Below, piece by piece: positions 15,237 through 23,057 of a DNA stretch of 36,767 nucleotides. Made by a program: the position numbers and the translations under genes. Origin of the DNA: an uncultured Alistipes sp. GTDB lineage: Bacteria; Bacteroidota; Bacteroidia; Bacteroidales; Rikenellaceae. The stretch is from the NCBI GenBank assembly GCA_944320985.1, contig CALUJN010000054.1, positions 1 through 36,767 of the forward strand. Direction: 5' to 3'. How positions within the stretch are numbered: position 1 is the first letter of the stretch; each line of letters begins with the position of its first letter. The notes under the pieces were generated by a model. That model searched no databases, was not told where the DNA came from, and saw only the letters and a list, made by a program, of their open reading frames with translations.

Positions 15237-15590
15237 TCATTTGGCTATCAATACACATCCCGCCATGATCAGCGCAATGCCGATCCAGCGGGTCAGGGGG
15301 ATCTGTTCGTGGAAAAAGAGCATGGCGGCAAGCATCCCCATCACATAGGCCAGGCTCAACATCGGGTAGACCATGCTGAACGGGTAGCGTTTGAGCATGT
15401 ACAACCAGCAGAAGGCCGTGGCCGCAAAGCACACGCCGCTGCCGATCATGTAGAAGTTGGCGAAGAAACGCGCGAACCAGCCCCAGCTCCACGAAAAATC
15501 ACCCGCACGGTTCAGGGCGAACTTCTGCAGGAGCTGGCAGGCGACCATCAGGGCCGACTGCCCGAAGGCCAGGGCGATCAGTTTCCACAT
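15237..15590 (-). CDS. Small four-helix SMR/EamA-type membrane protein
   Basis: A 117-residue integral membrane protein with four predicted helices: KLIALAFGQSALMVACQLLQ, FANFYMIGSGVCFAATAFCWLYML, PFSMVYPMLSLAYVMGMLAAMLFF, and TRWIGIALIMAGCVLIA. The YPMLSLAYVMGM and GIALIMAGCVLI stretches are typical of the EmrE/SMR and half-EamA families, including aminoarabinose-lipid flippases. It may flip a polyprenyl-linked sugar made by the GT2 enzyme, or a pigment intermediate. It could instead be a drug efflux protein, but its place inside the operon argues against that. ATG 15590 is chosen because the longer frame upstream is a shadow; it overlaps the chain-length factor by 13 bp. Confidence 0.8.
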   Translation of the reverse strand: MWKLIALAFGQSALMVACQLLQKFALNRAGDFSWSWGWFARFFANFYMIGSGVCFAATAFCWLYMLKRYPFSMVYPMLSLAYVMGMLAAMLFFHEQIPLTRWIGIALIMAGCVLIAK

Positions 15591-16615
15591 AGGGCACGCA
15601 GCAGTTGAAGTGAATATTGTTTGCCGTCGCGCTGGTTGACGAGCAGCAGCGTCCGCGGCGCCCCCTCCCGCAACGGAACGGATCCGTAGGGCAGTGCTTC
15701 CGGGATGAAACCCCGCTCCAGGCAATGCGCCGCCACATAGGGGGCAAAGGCCGAGGCCGTGTACCCGGTTCCGAACAGATGCCGGTATCGCAGCGTCGGA
15801 ACCCCGGGCAGCAGCTGCGAGGTGAACGCCTCGTAGAAGGCGTCGTTTGTCCGGCTGCCGTTTACCCCCGTTATCACGGCGGAGAGTTCCCCGCAGGTGA
15901 TTCCCGCCTCGCCGAGAAGGTGCTCGAGGCCCTGCCGCAACTCCTCCGGAGTCGGACGGTAGAGAATCCGCAGGCCGGCCAGCTCACACAGCGCATCCTT
16001 GCTGTCATCCGTAAGGAGCATCGTCACCGTCGTCTCCGATCCCGGGACCTCCCCTTCGGCACCCAGATAGCCGATCCGCCGGAGCAGCGTGTAATACGAA
16101 GGGGTCAGTTCGTCGTAACCGCCGACCAGCGCCGTACGGATCCGCCCCAGACGGAACTGCATCCAGGCATCGAACAGCGCCAGATCGAACGACAGATCCT
16201 TGTGCGAGCAGGTGAGGTTGTGGCCGTGCGACTTCGTGTGGATGGCCAGCAGCGAGGCCACGGTGTTGTGCGTCGACTGCATGAAGTGCGTCGGACTGAA
16301 CATCGACTCGCCGTCGCGGCACAGCGTCTCGAGCAGGTGCTCCGTATTGACCATGCACCCCAGTCCCGTCCCCACGCAGATGGCGTCGGGATGCTCCACG
16401 CCCGTTTTGCGGACGATGCTCAGCGCCGTCACCAGCGCCCGTTTGAGAATTTTGCCCAGGCGGCGGCTCTCCGCAGGCGTGAGCCACGTCCGGAAATCGG
16501 GATCCGCTGCCGGGGCATAGGGCCCCTCCACCGAAACGGGATCGGTCATCCACGCCTCGCTGAGCGGCTGCTGCAGCGAGATCTGTTCGGCGGCACGTAT
16601 ATAGATCTTTTTCAT
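15578..16615 (-). CDS. Beta-ketoacyl synthase chain-length factor-like protein
   Basis: A 345-residue protein with the thiolase/ketosynthase fold but without the catalytic triad. Seen: THNTVASLLAIHTKSHGHNLT (115-135) corresponds to the NTxxGxIAIxxGxxGP block, but the following TCSHKDLSF has no Cys at the nucleophile position. GVNGSRTND replaces HGTGTxxND, and FGTGYTAS replaces the GH motif. Loss of Cys and both His is the mark of chain-length factors, which pair with an active ketosynthase to set polyene length. The active partner is encoded directly upstream and overlaps by ATGA, as in KS-alpha/CLF pairs of type II polyketide and aryl polyene systems. The start at 16615 follows from that overlap. 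Confidence 0.85.
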   Translation of the reverse strand: MKKIYIRAAEQISLQQPLSEAWMTDPVSVEGPYAPAADPDFRTWLTPAESRRLGKILKRALVTALSIVRKTGVEHPDAICVGTGLGCMVNTEHLLETLCRDGESMFSPTHFMQSTHNTVASLLAIHTKSHGHNLTCSHKDLSFDLALFDAWMQFRLGRIRTALVGGYDELTPSYYTLLRRIGYLGAEGEVPGSETTVTMLLTDDSKDALCELAGLRILYRPTPEELRQGLEHLLGEAGITCGELSAVITGVNGSRTNDAFYEAFTSQLLPGVPTLRYRHLFGTGYTASAFAPYVAAHCLERGFIPEALPYGSVPLREGAPRTLLLVNQRDGKQYSLQLLRALCGN

Positions 16616-17814
16616 GCCTCTTCCCTTTTTGAAAGCAGCAGCGACGAGTCGTTGCCGCCGAATCCGAACGAGTTGCACAACACGTGGCGGATCTCCCGCT
16701 GCGGACGGCTCTCCACAACCGGCCGGATCCCCTCCGGCATCGCTTCGCGCCAGTTGAGATTCACCGGCAGGAACTGATGACGTAGCGCCAGCAGGCAGAT
16801 CACCGTCTCGATGGCTCCCGAGGCACTGGTCGTGTGCCCCGTGAAGGATTTGGTCGACGAGACAGGCGGCACCCGATCACCGAACAGCCGTTTCAAGGCG
16901 GCGCTTTCGCTGGCGTCGTTGTTCGGCGTGCCGGTGCCGTGGGCGTTAACGTAGTCGACCTGCTCGGGGGCAAGGCCCGCATCCTCCAGCGCTTCGCGCA
17001 TGGCGCGGAGGGCTCCCTCGCCCCCGGGCGACGACGCCGTTTGGTGGAAGGCGTCGCAGGCGTTGCCGCAGCCGTCGAGCGTCGCCGAGGCCACAACACC
17101 CCGGCTTCGGGCCGTGGAGGCGCGCTCCAGCACCACGTAGGCAGCCCCTTCTCCCAGATTCAGACCCACACGCGTGGCGTCGAACGGCCGGCACGCCTCC
17201 CGGTCAAGGATCATCAGCGCATTGAAGCCGTTCAGGTGAAATTTCGTCAGGCACTCGCTGCCCCCGGCAACCACACGGTCGAACGCTCCGCTGCGGATCA
17301 AATCAGCGCCCAGGATGATGGCATTGAGGGCCGACGAACAGGCCGTCGAGGGTGTGGCGACGAATCCGAAACGTCCGAAACGGTCGGCGATCAACTCCGT
17401 CGAGGCCCCACAGTCATGCAGCGCGATGTAGGCGTTCCGGGTGTCGTTGGCCAGAAAATCCGGATAATAGCGCTCGCTTTGGTCCATGCCTCCGACGGTC
17501 GTACCCGAAACGAAAGCCGTGCGGAGAAGCTCGTCGGCGGTCAGGCGGGCCTCTTCGAGCGCCTCTTCAAGGGCCAGCATGCCCAGCAGCGCCGTACGGA
17601 TCGTCGGCATCCCGGGGGCGATGCCCAGCCTCGCACGGAGCTCCTCATCACTCAGACGGACCTCGCCCACGGGGAGCTCGCGGTGCTCGCTCTGCAGGTG
17701 GCGCATCGGTCCGATGCCCGTACGGCCGTGAAGCAGCGAATCCAGCGTCTCGCGCTTGTCGAGGCCGATGGCCGAGACGATGCCGGCTCCCGTTATCCAG
17801 ATCGGTTCCTTCAT
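16612..17814 (-). CDS. Beta-ketoacyl-ACP synthase, KS-alpha-like
   Basis: A 400-residue elongating ketosynthase that condenses malonyl-ACP with the growing chain. Seen: the nucleophile Cys159 in PSTACSSALNAI, His292 in NAHGTGTPNND, Lys322 and His327 in STKSFTGHTTSASG, and the C-terminal NSFGFGGNDSSLLL. All active-site residues are present and the length is standard for FabF-like enzymes. It overlaps the triad-less chain-length factor by 4 bp, so a heterodimer of the two is the expected polyene-building condensing enzyme. An ACP gene lies 10 bp upstream. There are three intact ketosynthases in the cluster, and this one is the best candidate for iterative chain extension. Confidence 0.92.
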   Translation of the reverse strand: MKEPIWITGAGIVSAIGLDKRETLDSLLHGRTGIGPMRHLQSEHRELPVGEVRLSDEELRARLGIAPGMPTIRTALLGMLALEEALEEARLTADELLRTAFVSGTTVGGMDQSERYYPDFLANDTRNAYIALHDCGASTELIADRFGRFGFVATPSTACSSALNAIILGADLIRSGAFDRVVAGGSECLTKFHLNGFNALMILDREACRPFDATRVGLNLGEGAAYVVLERASTARSRGVVASATLDGCGNACDAFHQTASSPGGEGALRAMREALEDAGLAPEQVDYVNAHGTGTPNNDASESAALKRLFGDRVPPVSSTKSFTGHTTSASGAIETVICLLALRHQFLPVNLNWREAMPEGIRPVVESRPQREIRHVLCNSFGFGGNDSSLLLSKREEA

Positions 17815-17824
17815 CTCGCGGGGG

Positions 17825-18082
17825 TTATTTCGTGCGGTGTGCGGCGATGTAGTCGGCCATGGTACGGAGGCTGCGGAAAATCTCCCGCCCGGCTGCCGGA
17901 TCCTGCAACTTGATGCCGTAGCGCTTCTCCATCAGCACGATCAGCTCCAGGGCGTCGATCGAATCCAGACCCAGACCGTCGCCGAACAGCGGCGCGTCGG
18001 GATCGATATCCTCGGGTTTTACCTCCTCGAGATTCAACGCCTCGATGATGGCGTTCTTGAGTTCCAATACAAGTTCTTCCAT
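17825..18082 (-). CDS. Acyl carrier protein (second ACP of the cluster)
   Basis: An 85-residue acidic ACP. Seen: the phosphopantetheine attachment motif GLDSIDALEL with Ser41, and the usual four-helix pattern from MEELVLELKNAIIEALNLEE to the C-terminal MADYIAAH. It would tether the starter or the growing polyene. It sits next to the KS-alpha/CLF pair (10 bp), so it is likely their cognate carrier. It differs clearly from the other ACP (21676-21924), suggesting a division of labour. No phosphopantetheinyl transferase is in the window. Confidence 0.93.
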   Translation of the reverse strand: MEELVLELKNAIIEALNLEEVKPEDIDPDAPLFGDGLGLDSIDALELIVLMEKRYGIKLQDPAAGREIFRSLRTMADYIAAHRTK

Positions 18083-18104
18083 AGCTTTATATAACAGTTT
18101 TCAA

Positions 18105-18716
18105 TTATTTGTCATTCATAACCTTGCAAATATTATCATCGATCCATTCGGGTCCCTCGTCCGACTCTTCGACAAGAAAAAGTACGGCCTCGAAACAGTC
18201 CGGATCCGGACTGTCGACCCATCCGCAAAGCACCGAGTGCGTCTCTTCGTCGAGAAATGCTTCGCGGGTCGTCGCGGCCAGCACCGACGTCTCCCGGCGG
18301 TCGAGCAGGTAGCAGGAGGTCTCGCCGAAGTAGCGGTTGCGGATGGCGATCTCCCCCGTGAGAATATTGGCCAGCGTATAGACGAAAACCGCCGGGCTGG
18401 GGTAGTACTCTGCCCGATCGCAGATCGTCCGCTCGTAGTGGCTGTCGCTGGCGAACGACCCGCTGTGGGTAAAGAGCACCACGGCGCGATCCCCGCGCGG
18501 CGTGAATCGCGACGGCTCCTCCCCGATCAGCAGCTCCGAGGCAATGAACCCGGCACGGCACAGCGGATCCATCTTGAAGAACTTCGGGTAGCTGCCCACT
18601 CGCTGGCGGTAAAGCGCCACAAGCAGCGGATCTTCCGTCGGTTCCAGGTGGACCGGACGACCGTCGATCACGGCCCCCGTCGGGGTGATGCGCACCCAGC
18701 GTCGAATCGTCAGCAT
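18105..18716 (-). CDS. Truncated ketosynthase-like protein
   Basis: A 203-residue protein that looks like the N-terminal half of a beta-ketoacyl synthase. Seen: MDPLCRAGFIASELLIG, then VLFTHSGSFASDSHYERTI, then YPSPAVFVYTLANILTGEIA followed by IRNRYFGETSCYLL, which follows the order of the NxxxGxxAI and GP blocks of ketosynthases. There is no TACSS nucleophile motif and no HGTGT or GH region. The clean start and stop and the 7-bp overlap with the upstream ketosynthase argue for a maintained gene, not debris. It may be a structural partner of a ketosynthase, comparable to a chain-length factor, but no function can be assigned. ATG 18716 is chosen over the longer frame, which shadows the upstream gene. 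Confidence 0.65.
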   Translation of the reverse strand: MLTIRRWVRITPTGAVIDGRPVHLEPTEDPLLVALYRQRVGSYPKFFKMDPLCRAGFIASELLIGEEPSRFTPRGDRAVVLFTHSGSFASDSHYERTICDRAEYYPSPAVFVYTLANILTGEIAIRNRYFGETSCYLLDRRETSVLAATTREAFLDEETHSVLCGWVDSPDPDCFEAVLFLVEESDEGPEWIDDNICKVMNDK

Positions 18717-19888
18717 ATCTCTCCTCCCCGTTTGAACAGCAGCGCGGCATTGCATCCGCCGAAACCCGAAAGCATCTTGACAAAGGCGCGGCGCGTCGTC
18801 GGCACGTGTCGGGAGGTGAGGCTCTGCGGATGCGAAACGCCGCATTCCGCATATCCGCGCGTCCCGAGTACAAGCCCCTCGTCGAGAGCATGCATCGTCA
18901 AGACCGACTCCAGCACCCCGGCCGCACCCATCGTATGGCCGAAATAGCCCTTCAAGGCGTTGACGGGGACTCCCGTCAGTCCGGCCCGGTCGAGGGCGAT
19001 GGACTCCATCTCGTCGTTGTAGAGCGTCGCCGTGCCGTGGACGTTAACAACGGCCAACTCTCCGGGGTCAACACCCTGCAGAACGGCCTGCAAGGCCCGG
19101 TAGCACCCTTCGCCCGTCCGCGAAGGTCCCGAGATATGGTTGGCATCGTTGCGGATCGCACCCCGGCAGGCAATCCACATCTGCGGCGTGACCTCCTCGC
19201 GGCGGCGGCGTGCATAGATGACCGTCGCGGCGGCCTCGCCCAGGTTCAGTCCCGTACGGTTGCGGTCGAAGGGGCGGCACGCCTCCGGGGAGAGCGCCTT
19301 GAAGCTCTGGAAACCCGAAACGATGAAGCGCGACTGTCGGTCGGCGCCGATCACCACGGCACGGTCGCAACGTCCGCTCCACAGCGCCCGCATGGCGGCA
19401 ATCTGTGCGCAGAGGCCCGACGTGCAGGCATTCGATACGACGACCGCCGGATTCGGATTGCGGAAAAATGAGGCAATCCGACGCGCCGACCAATCGGGAA
19501 GCACCTCCTCCCGATAGCGGTTGTCGGTCTCCAGCAGCGCCACGTTGCCCTTCGTCGTCGAGAGGAAGAAGAGCACACGCTCCGACGACGGGTCGATGCC
19601 CGCCTCGTCCAGCGCACACGCAGCCGAAAGGATCGACAGCCGCTCGAATTCGCTGTAGCCCGCCAGTCGTTCCGCTCCATAACGCGCAGACAGCGCCCGG
19701 TCGATCGCCCCGAAATCCAGCAACGACGCAACGAACGGTTCCGGGAGGTCCCAGAGCCCCTCGTAGCGGCGCAAGGCAGACTCCCCGGCCACGACAGCGC
19801 GAAGCGTCGCGGCCGTATCCAGTCCCAGCGGCGAGACGATATTGTCCCCCTCGCGGACGATCAGTTCATGTTCCAACGCGCTTTCCAT
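18710..19888 (-). CDS. Beta-ketoacyl-ACP synthase, FabB/FabF-like (second KS)
   Basis: A 392-residue condensing enzyme. Seen: Cys155 in SNACTSGLCAQ, His284 in VNVHGTATLYND, Lys313 and His318 in ALKGYFGHTMGAAG, and the C-terminal MLSGFGGCNAALLF. All catalytic residues are present. The N-terminus is shorter than FabF and lacks the usual VVVTGxG strand, beginning ELIVREGDNIVSPLG instead. ATG 19888 gives a 28-bp overlap with the thioesterase. In aryl polyene systems one ketosynthase often starts the chain and another elongates it; which role this one has cannot be told. It sits directly upstream of the truncated ketosynthase-like gene. Confidence 0.88.
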   Translation of the reverse strand: MESALEHELIVREGDNIVSPLGLDTAATLRAVVAGESALRRYEGLWDLPEPFVASLLDFGAIDRALSARYGAERLAGYSEFERLSILSAACALDEAGIDPSSERVLFFLSTTKGNVALLETDNRYREEVLPDWSARRIASFFRNPNPAVVVSNACTSGLCAQIAAMRALWSGRCDRAVVIGADRQSRFIVSGFQSFKALSPEACRPFDRNRTGLNLGEAAATVIYARRRREEVTPQMWIACRGAIRNDANHISGPSRTGEGCYRALQAVLQGVDPGELAVVNVHGTATLYNDEMESIALDRAGLTGVPVNALKGYFGHTMGAAGVLESVLTMHALDEGLVLGTRGYAECGVSHPQSLTSRHVPTTRRAFVKMLSGFGGCNAALLFKRGGEIC

Positions 19889-20301
19889 TGGGCGTAAAAT
19901 TCCGGTGTCAGCCACACCAGGCGGTACTCCTTGTCCATGAAGACCTGCACGCTGTGGCCCGTGGCCAGCAGTTCGTCGGTCTCGGCATGGCGGATCTCGT
20001 AGTCGAAGACGATCTTCGCGGCCTCCGTCGGCCGATAGTGGATGTCGATCCGGCACGGCATGCCATAGACGATCGGCGACTTGTACTTGAATGACAACTC
20101 GACCAGCGGCGCGTAGTATCCCTGGCCGAAAATGTCCATGTAGCCCAGCCCGTATTTGGCTCCGAAGGCCTCCCGGGCATCCTCGAAATAGAGCGGGTAG
20201 GAGCCGTGCCAGACGATGTTCATCGAGTCAACCTCGCTGAAGCGCACCTCGAAACGTTTCGAGGCGACCAGCTCTTTCGTGATCTTTTTATCGCTTTTCA
20301 T
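19861..20301 (-). CDS. Hot-dog acyl thioesterase (4HBT family)
   Basis: A 146-residue thioesterase of the 4-hydroxybenzoyl-CoA thioesterase/YbgC family, which hydrolyses acyl-CoA or acyl-ACP thioesters. Seen: the family signature VRFSEVDSMNIVWHGSYPLYFEDARE with Asp25 and His32, then YAPLVELSFKYKSPI. The length is typical. In aryl polyene clusters such enzymes are candidates for releasing the finished chain or editing stalled ACPs. It is flanked by ketosynthase and dehydratase genes (28-bp overlap, then a 6-bp gap), which supports action on ACP-bound intermediates. Confidence 0.88.
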   Translation of the reverse strand: MKSDKKITKELVASKRFEVRFSEVDSMNIVWHGSYPLYFEDAREAFGAKYGLGYMDIFGQGYYAPLVELSFKYKSPIVYGMPCRIDIHYRPTEAAKIVFDYEIRHAETDELLATGHSVQVFMDKEYRLVWLTPEFYAQWKARWNMN

Positions 20302-20307
20302 CGTCGG

Positions 20308-20742
20308 TTATGGTTGTGCGTCGGTTTCACTCAGGGCTATCTTCATCCGTGCCGTGGCCAGAAGCTCTCCCTCCGTGCGGACCTCGGCTTCGACGAGCAG
20401 CATGCGGAAAATCTCCTCACGGGTCACGATCGTCGTCTCAAGCGTCTCTCCGCAGCGTGGCAGGCGCCGGATCTCCAGATCGCGGATCGCACCGATGAAG
20501 CCCAGTTTTACCCGCTCGGCGTGCAGCAGGTTGATATATCCCATTCGGGCGGCACAGGTCTGGGCGATATTTTCGATCACTCCCGCCGCCTGCAACTCGC
20601 CCTCCTCGCAGAAGAGGTGTTCCGCGCGCACCGTAAAGCGCGTCACCGTGCGCTGTTCGTCGAAATCGACCAGGCGGTCGATCAGGATGAACGGCTCTCG
20701 CTGCGGAAGCAGCTCATGAATGTCGATCGCTTCGAATGACAT
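20308..20742 (-). CDS. Hot-dog dehydratase of the ApeP type
   Basis: A 144-residue hot-dog protein related to the ApeP/FabZ-like 3-hydroxyacyl-ACP dehydratases. Seen: IHELLPQREPFILIDRLVDF at the N-terminus, the typical opening of these proteins, and GVIENIAQTCAARMGYI with Glu57 and Gln61 at the positions of the FabZ EAxAQ motif. His42 in AEHLFCEEGEL may serve as the catalytic His, though spacing differs by about one residue from FabZ. It probably works with the dehydratase at 13674-14069, which has the His but lacks the Glu. ATG 20742 comes 2 bp after the TAG stop of the upstream acyltransferase; a TTG at 20754 is less likely. Confidence 0.82.
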   Translation of the reverse strand: MSFEAIDIHELLPQREPFILIDRLVDFDEQRTVTRFTVRAEHLFCEEGELQAAGVIENIAQTCAARMGYINLLHAERVKLGFIGAIRDLEIRRLPRCGETLETTIVTREEIFRMLLVEAEVRTEGELLATARMKIALSETDAQP

Positions 20743-20744
20743 GG

Positions 20745-21668
20745 CTATTCCCAAAAATCGTAGTAGTTAAACCATTGCGTCGGGTAACGGCGTACAATCG
20801 CCTCCAGCTGAGCGGAAAACATACGGGCGGCATGCTCCATGCGCTGTCGTTTCGGAAGGCTTGCGTCGCCCGTGTCGATCCGTTCGACGAAGATCCGGTA
20901 GCGTTTCGCGGACTCCTTCATCACGAAGATCGAAAGCATCGCAACATCCCGTTGTACGGCCAGTGCGAACGGACCCAGCGGAAATTGCGCCGAAGCGCCC
21001 AGAAAATCACAGCGGACGCTCTTCTGCGAACCGAACAGCCGGTCGCCCGGCATCCCGACGATGTTTCCCTCCATCAGCGCCCGGTTGGCCGTGAACAGGT
21101 GCGACATGTCGCCCAGCACCGGAACCATCTCGATATTGTTCCCCGCAAAGCACTTCGCACGGTTCTGCATCACGGTCTCCTTCTCTCCGGCATAGACCAG
21201 CGCATAGAAGCGTTTCTCCTCGGGGTGGAGCGAATAGCCCGCCAGTTCGTAGTTGCCCACGTGCGAACTGACCATAAGGAAACCTTCGGGGCGGGAGACC
21301 CGTTCGCGATAGTATTCGTTATGCTCGATCTCGATGTGGAACTGTTGCCCGGCATAGATGGCAAAGCGGTCCAGAATGATCTGTCCGAAGCGGTAGTGAC
21401 TCGCGTAGACCGACCGCAAGGTTCTCCAGCGTCCGTATCCCAAGCGCCGGCGGAAAAAATCCCGATTGGCCCGGTAGCCCCGGCGGTTGAAGAGCATGTA
21501 GAAGACGACAACCACCGCCATGACGCCATACAGGATGCGGATGTCCGTCCAGCGGAACAGGGCGATCAACGATCGCAACATCCACGGACGGCCATCGGTG
21601 CGGCCCTGCCACGCCTCGTGTGCCGAAACTTCGGCTCCCCCTGCGGTCGATGTCGTTTCCGCTCCCAT
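20745..21668 (-). CDS. LpxL/HtrB-like lipid acyltransferase
   Basis: A 307-residue inner-membrane acyltransferase of the lipid A late acyltransferase family. Seen: an N-terminal membrane segment at about 44-60 (ILYGVMAVVVVFYMLF), the catalytic HX4E motif as HVGNYE (His136, Glu141), then the GMPGDRLFG and FPLGPFALA blocks typical of the family. It would transfer an acyl chain from ACP to a membrane-bound acceptor. Because it sits between an ACP and a dehydratase inside the polyene operon, the donor is more likely the aryl polyenoyl-ACP than a housekeeping fatty acid; this is inference. The first 29 residues are low-complexity, so the ATG at residue 30 (WMLRSLIALF) is a possible alternative start. 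It ends in TAG. Confidence 0.88.
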   Translation of the reverse strand: MGAETTSTAGGAEVSAHEAWQGRTDGRPWMLRSLIALFRWTDIRILYGVMAVVVVFYMLFNRRGYRANRDFFRRRLGYGRWRTLRSVYASHYRFGQIILDRFAIYAGQQFHIEIEHNEYYRERVSRPEGFLMVSSHVGNYELAGYSLHPEEKRFYALVYAGEKETVMQNRAKCFAGNNIEMVPVLGDMSHLFTANRALMEGNIVGMPGDRLFGSQKSVRCDFLGASAQFPLGPFALAVQRDVAMLSIFVMKESAKRYRIFVERIDTGDASLPKRQRMEHAARMFSAQLEAIVRRYPTQWFNYYDFWE

Positions 21669-21675
21669 CGCCCCG

Positions 21676-21924
21676 CTATTTGTCGCCGACCTTGCTCTGG
21701 ATGTAGTCGCAGAAGTCCTGCAGCGTCTTTACGCCGCCCATCTCCTCGGGCTTGATCTTGAAGCCGAACGTCCGCTCGACAATCACCACGATATCCACGA
21801 AATCCAGGCTGTCGATGCCGATGTCCTCCTTCAAAAGGGCCTCCGGGAAGATCTTCTCCTCATCCACCTCCAGTTCGTCGATCAGAAACGCCTTGACTTT
21901 TTCTTCGATCTCTTTTCTTTCCAT
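21676..21924 (-). CDS. Acyl carrier protein (first ACP of the cluster)
   Basis: An 82-residue ACP with the phosphopantetheine motif GIDSLDFVDI at Ser39. Helix I (KEIEEKVKAFLIDELEV) is strongly acidic and the C-terminal helix ends LQDFCDYIQSKVGDK. It is the more FabF/FAS-like of the two carriers. It lies 7 bp upstream of the LpxL-like acyltransferase and 23 bp downstream of the methyltransferase, so it may present the chain to the acyltransferase. Confidence 0.93.
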   Translation of the reverse strand: MERKEIEEKVKAFLIDELEVDEEKIFPEALLKEDIGIDSLDFVDIVVIVERTFGFKIKPEEMGGVKTLQDFCDYIQSKVGDK

Positions 21925-21947
21925 AAAAAATATGCTTGTTGTTTGTT

Positions 21948-23048
21948 CTATTGTTTTTTCCGGCAGACCATGATGCTGTGACCCCAGCCCAGCGAGTCGT
22001 GGAGCGTCTCCACCTCCAGACCGGCCGATTCAACCAGGCGCTGCATGGCTTCCGAATGGTACATCTTGCTGTTGCCGTTGGCGATGGCCGTGAAGTAGAG
22101 GCTTGTCAGCGTCAGGCACAGCGTCGCCGTTTCGTACTTCTGGCGGTCCCAGAAGGTCTCCATGATATAGAGACGCGTCGTCTCCGTCATGATCCGGGCC
22201 GCACGCTCCAGGATCGAGCGGATCTCCTCCTCGCCGAAGCAGTCGAGGAACTGGCTCATCCAGATTGCATCGTACGTGCCGTCGGTCGGGAAGGGCGTCG
22301 CAGCATCCAGCAGGTTGCAGCCGTAACCGTGGATCCGATCCGAACCCGGCTTAGCTGCCGTCTGGCGGCGCATCATCTCGAGTTGCTGCGGGAGGTCCGC
22401 AATCGTCACCTCGACCTGCGGATCGTAAGCCACACAGCGAAGGGCCCAGCGGCCCGTATTTCCGCCGACGTCGAGCAGGCGATGGGTCGGACGCGAGAAG
22501 ATCACCCGCAGCGCCTCGTCGAACGAATGGTCCGAGTAGAAGTGGTCGAACCCGAACCAACTCCGCTGCACCTCCTCCGGAAGCTGCGAAAGACCCTCGT
22601 AGACCGTCTTCCACGGCCCGAAATGCTCCAGACCGGCCGGACGTCCCTCCCGGAGCGACTCCTCGAGGCGGAACATGCCTTCGTAGTTGACGTCGTGGTT
22701 GAAATCCAGGTTCACGCGCGTCGAGGCGTCGGTCAGCAGGAACCATCCCGTCTTCGAGAGCGTGAAACGCTCGCTCGACGGATCGACCAGCACCGTGCCG
22801 ATCGACAGCGACGCCTCCAGCAGAACCCGGACCGCATACTCCGAAAGGCCGGTCTCTCGGGCGAGCTCCTCAAGGGTCATCCCGGCGTCGCGGTCGCGCA
22901 ACAGATCCAGGATCCCGAACTTCACCATCAGGCGCGACACCTCGAAGACGATCGGTCCGAAGGCGATGAACTGAGCCTGTCGCTGAGCCTCACGCGCCGT
23001 CAGCGGCTCGCGCGTGTAGCGTTTTTCCAATGCGGGGAAGAGTTTCAT
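21948..23048 (-). CDS. SAM-dependent O-methyltransferase-like protein
   Basis: A 366-residue class I methyltransferase of the hydroxyindole/caffeate O-methyltransferase type. Seen: an N-terminal winged-helix dimerisation domain (FGILDLL, MTLEELARETGLSEYAVRVLLEASLSIG), then motif I LLDVGGNTGRW (191-201), VTIADLPQQ (motif II) and DAIWMSQFLDCFGEEE (motif III). Enzymes with this layout usually methylate a phenolic or carboxyl oxygen. The phenol of a 4-hydroxycinnamoyl starter, or a ring position, is the natural candidate here; methoxy or methyl head groups occur in related pigments. The expected His base is not obvious, so C-methylation cannot be excluded. It is 9 bp downstream of the first ketosynthase. 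Confidence 0.85.
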   Translation of the reverse strand: MKLFPALEKRYTREPLTAREAQRQAQFIAFGPIVFEVSRLMVKFGILDLLRDRDAGMTLEELARETGLSEYAVRVLLEASLSIGTVLVDPSSERFTLSKTGWFLLTDASTRVNLDFNHDVNYEGMFRLEESLREGRPAGLEHFGPWKTVYEGLSQLPEEVQRSWFGFDHFYSDHSFDEALRVIFSRPTHRLLDVGGNTGRWALRCVAYDPQVEVTIADLPQQLEMMRRQTAAKPGSDRIHGYGCNLLDAATPFPTDGTYDAIWMSQFLDCFGEEEIRSILERAARIMTETTRLYIMETFWDRQKYETATLCLTLTSLYFTAIANGNSKMYHSEAMQRLVESAGLEVETLHDSLGWGHSIMVCRKKQ

Positions 23049-23057
23049 GGCATTCGC

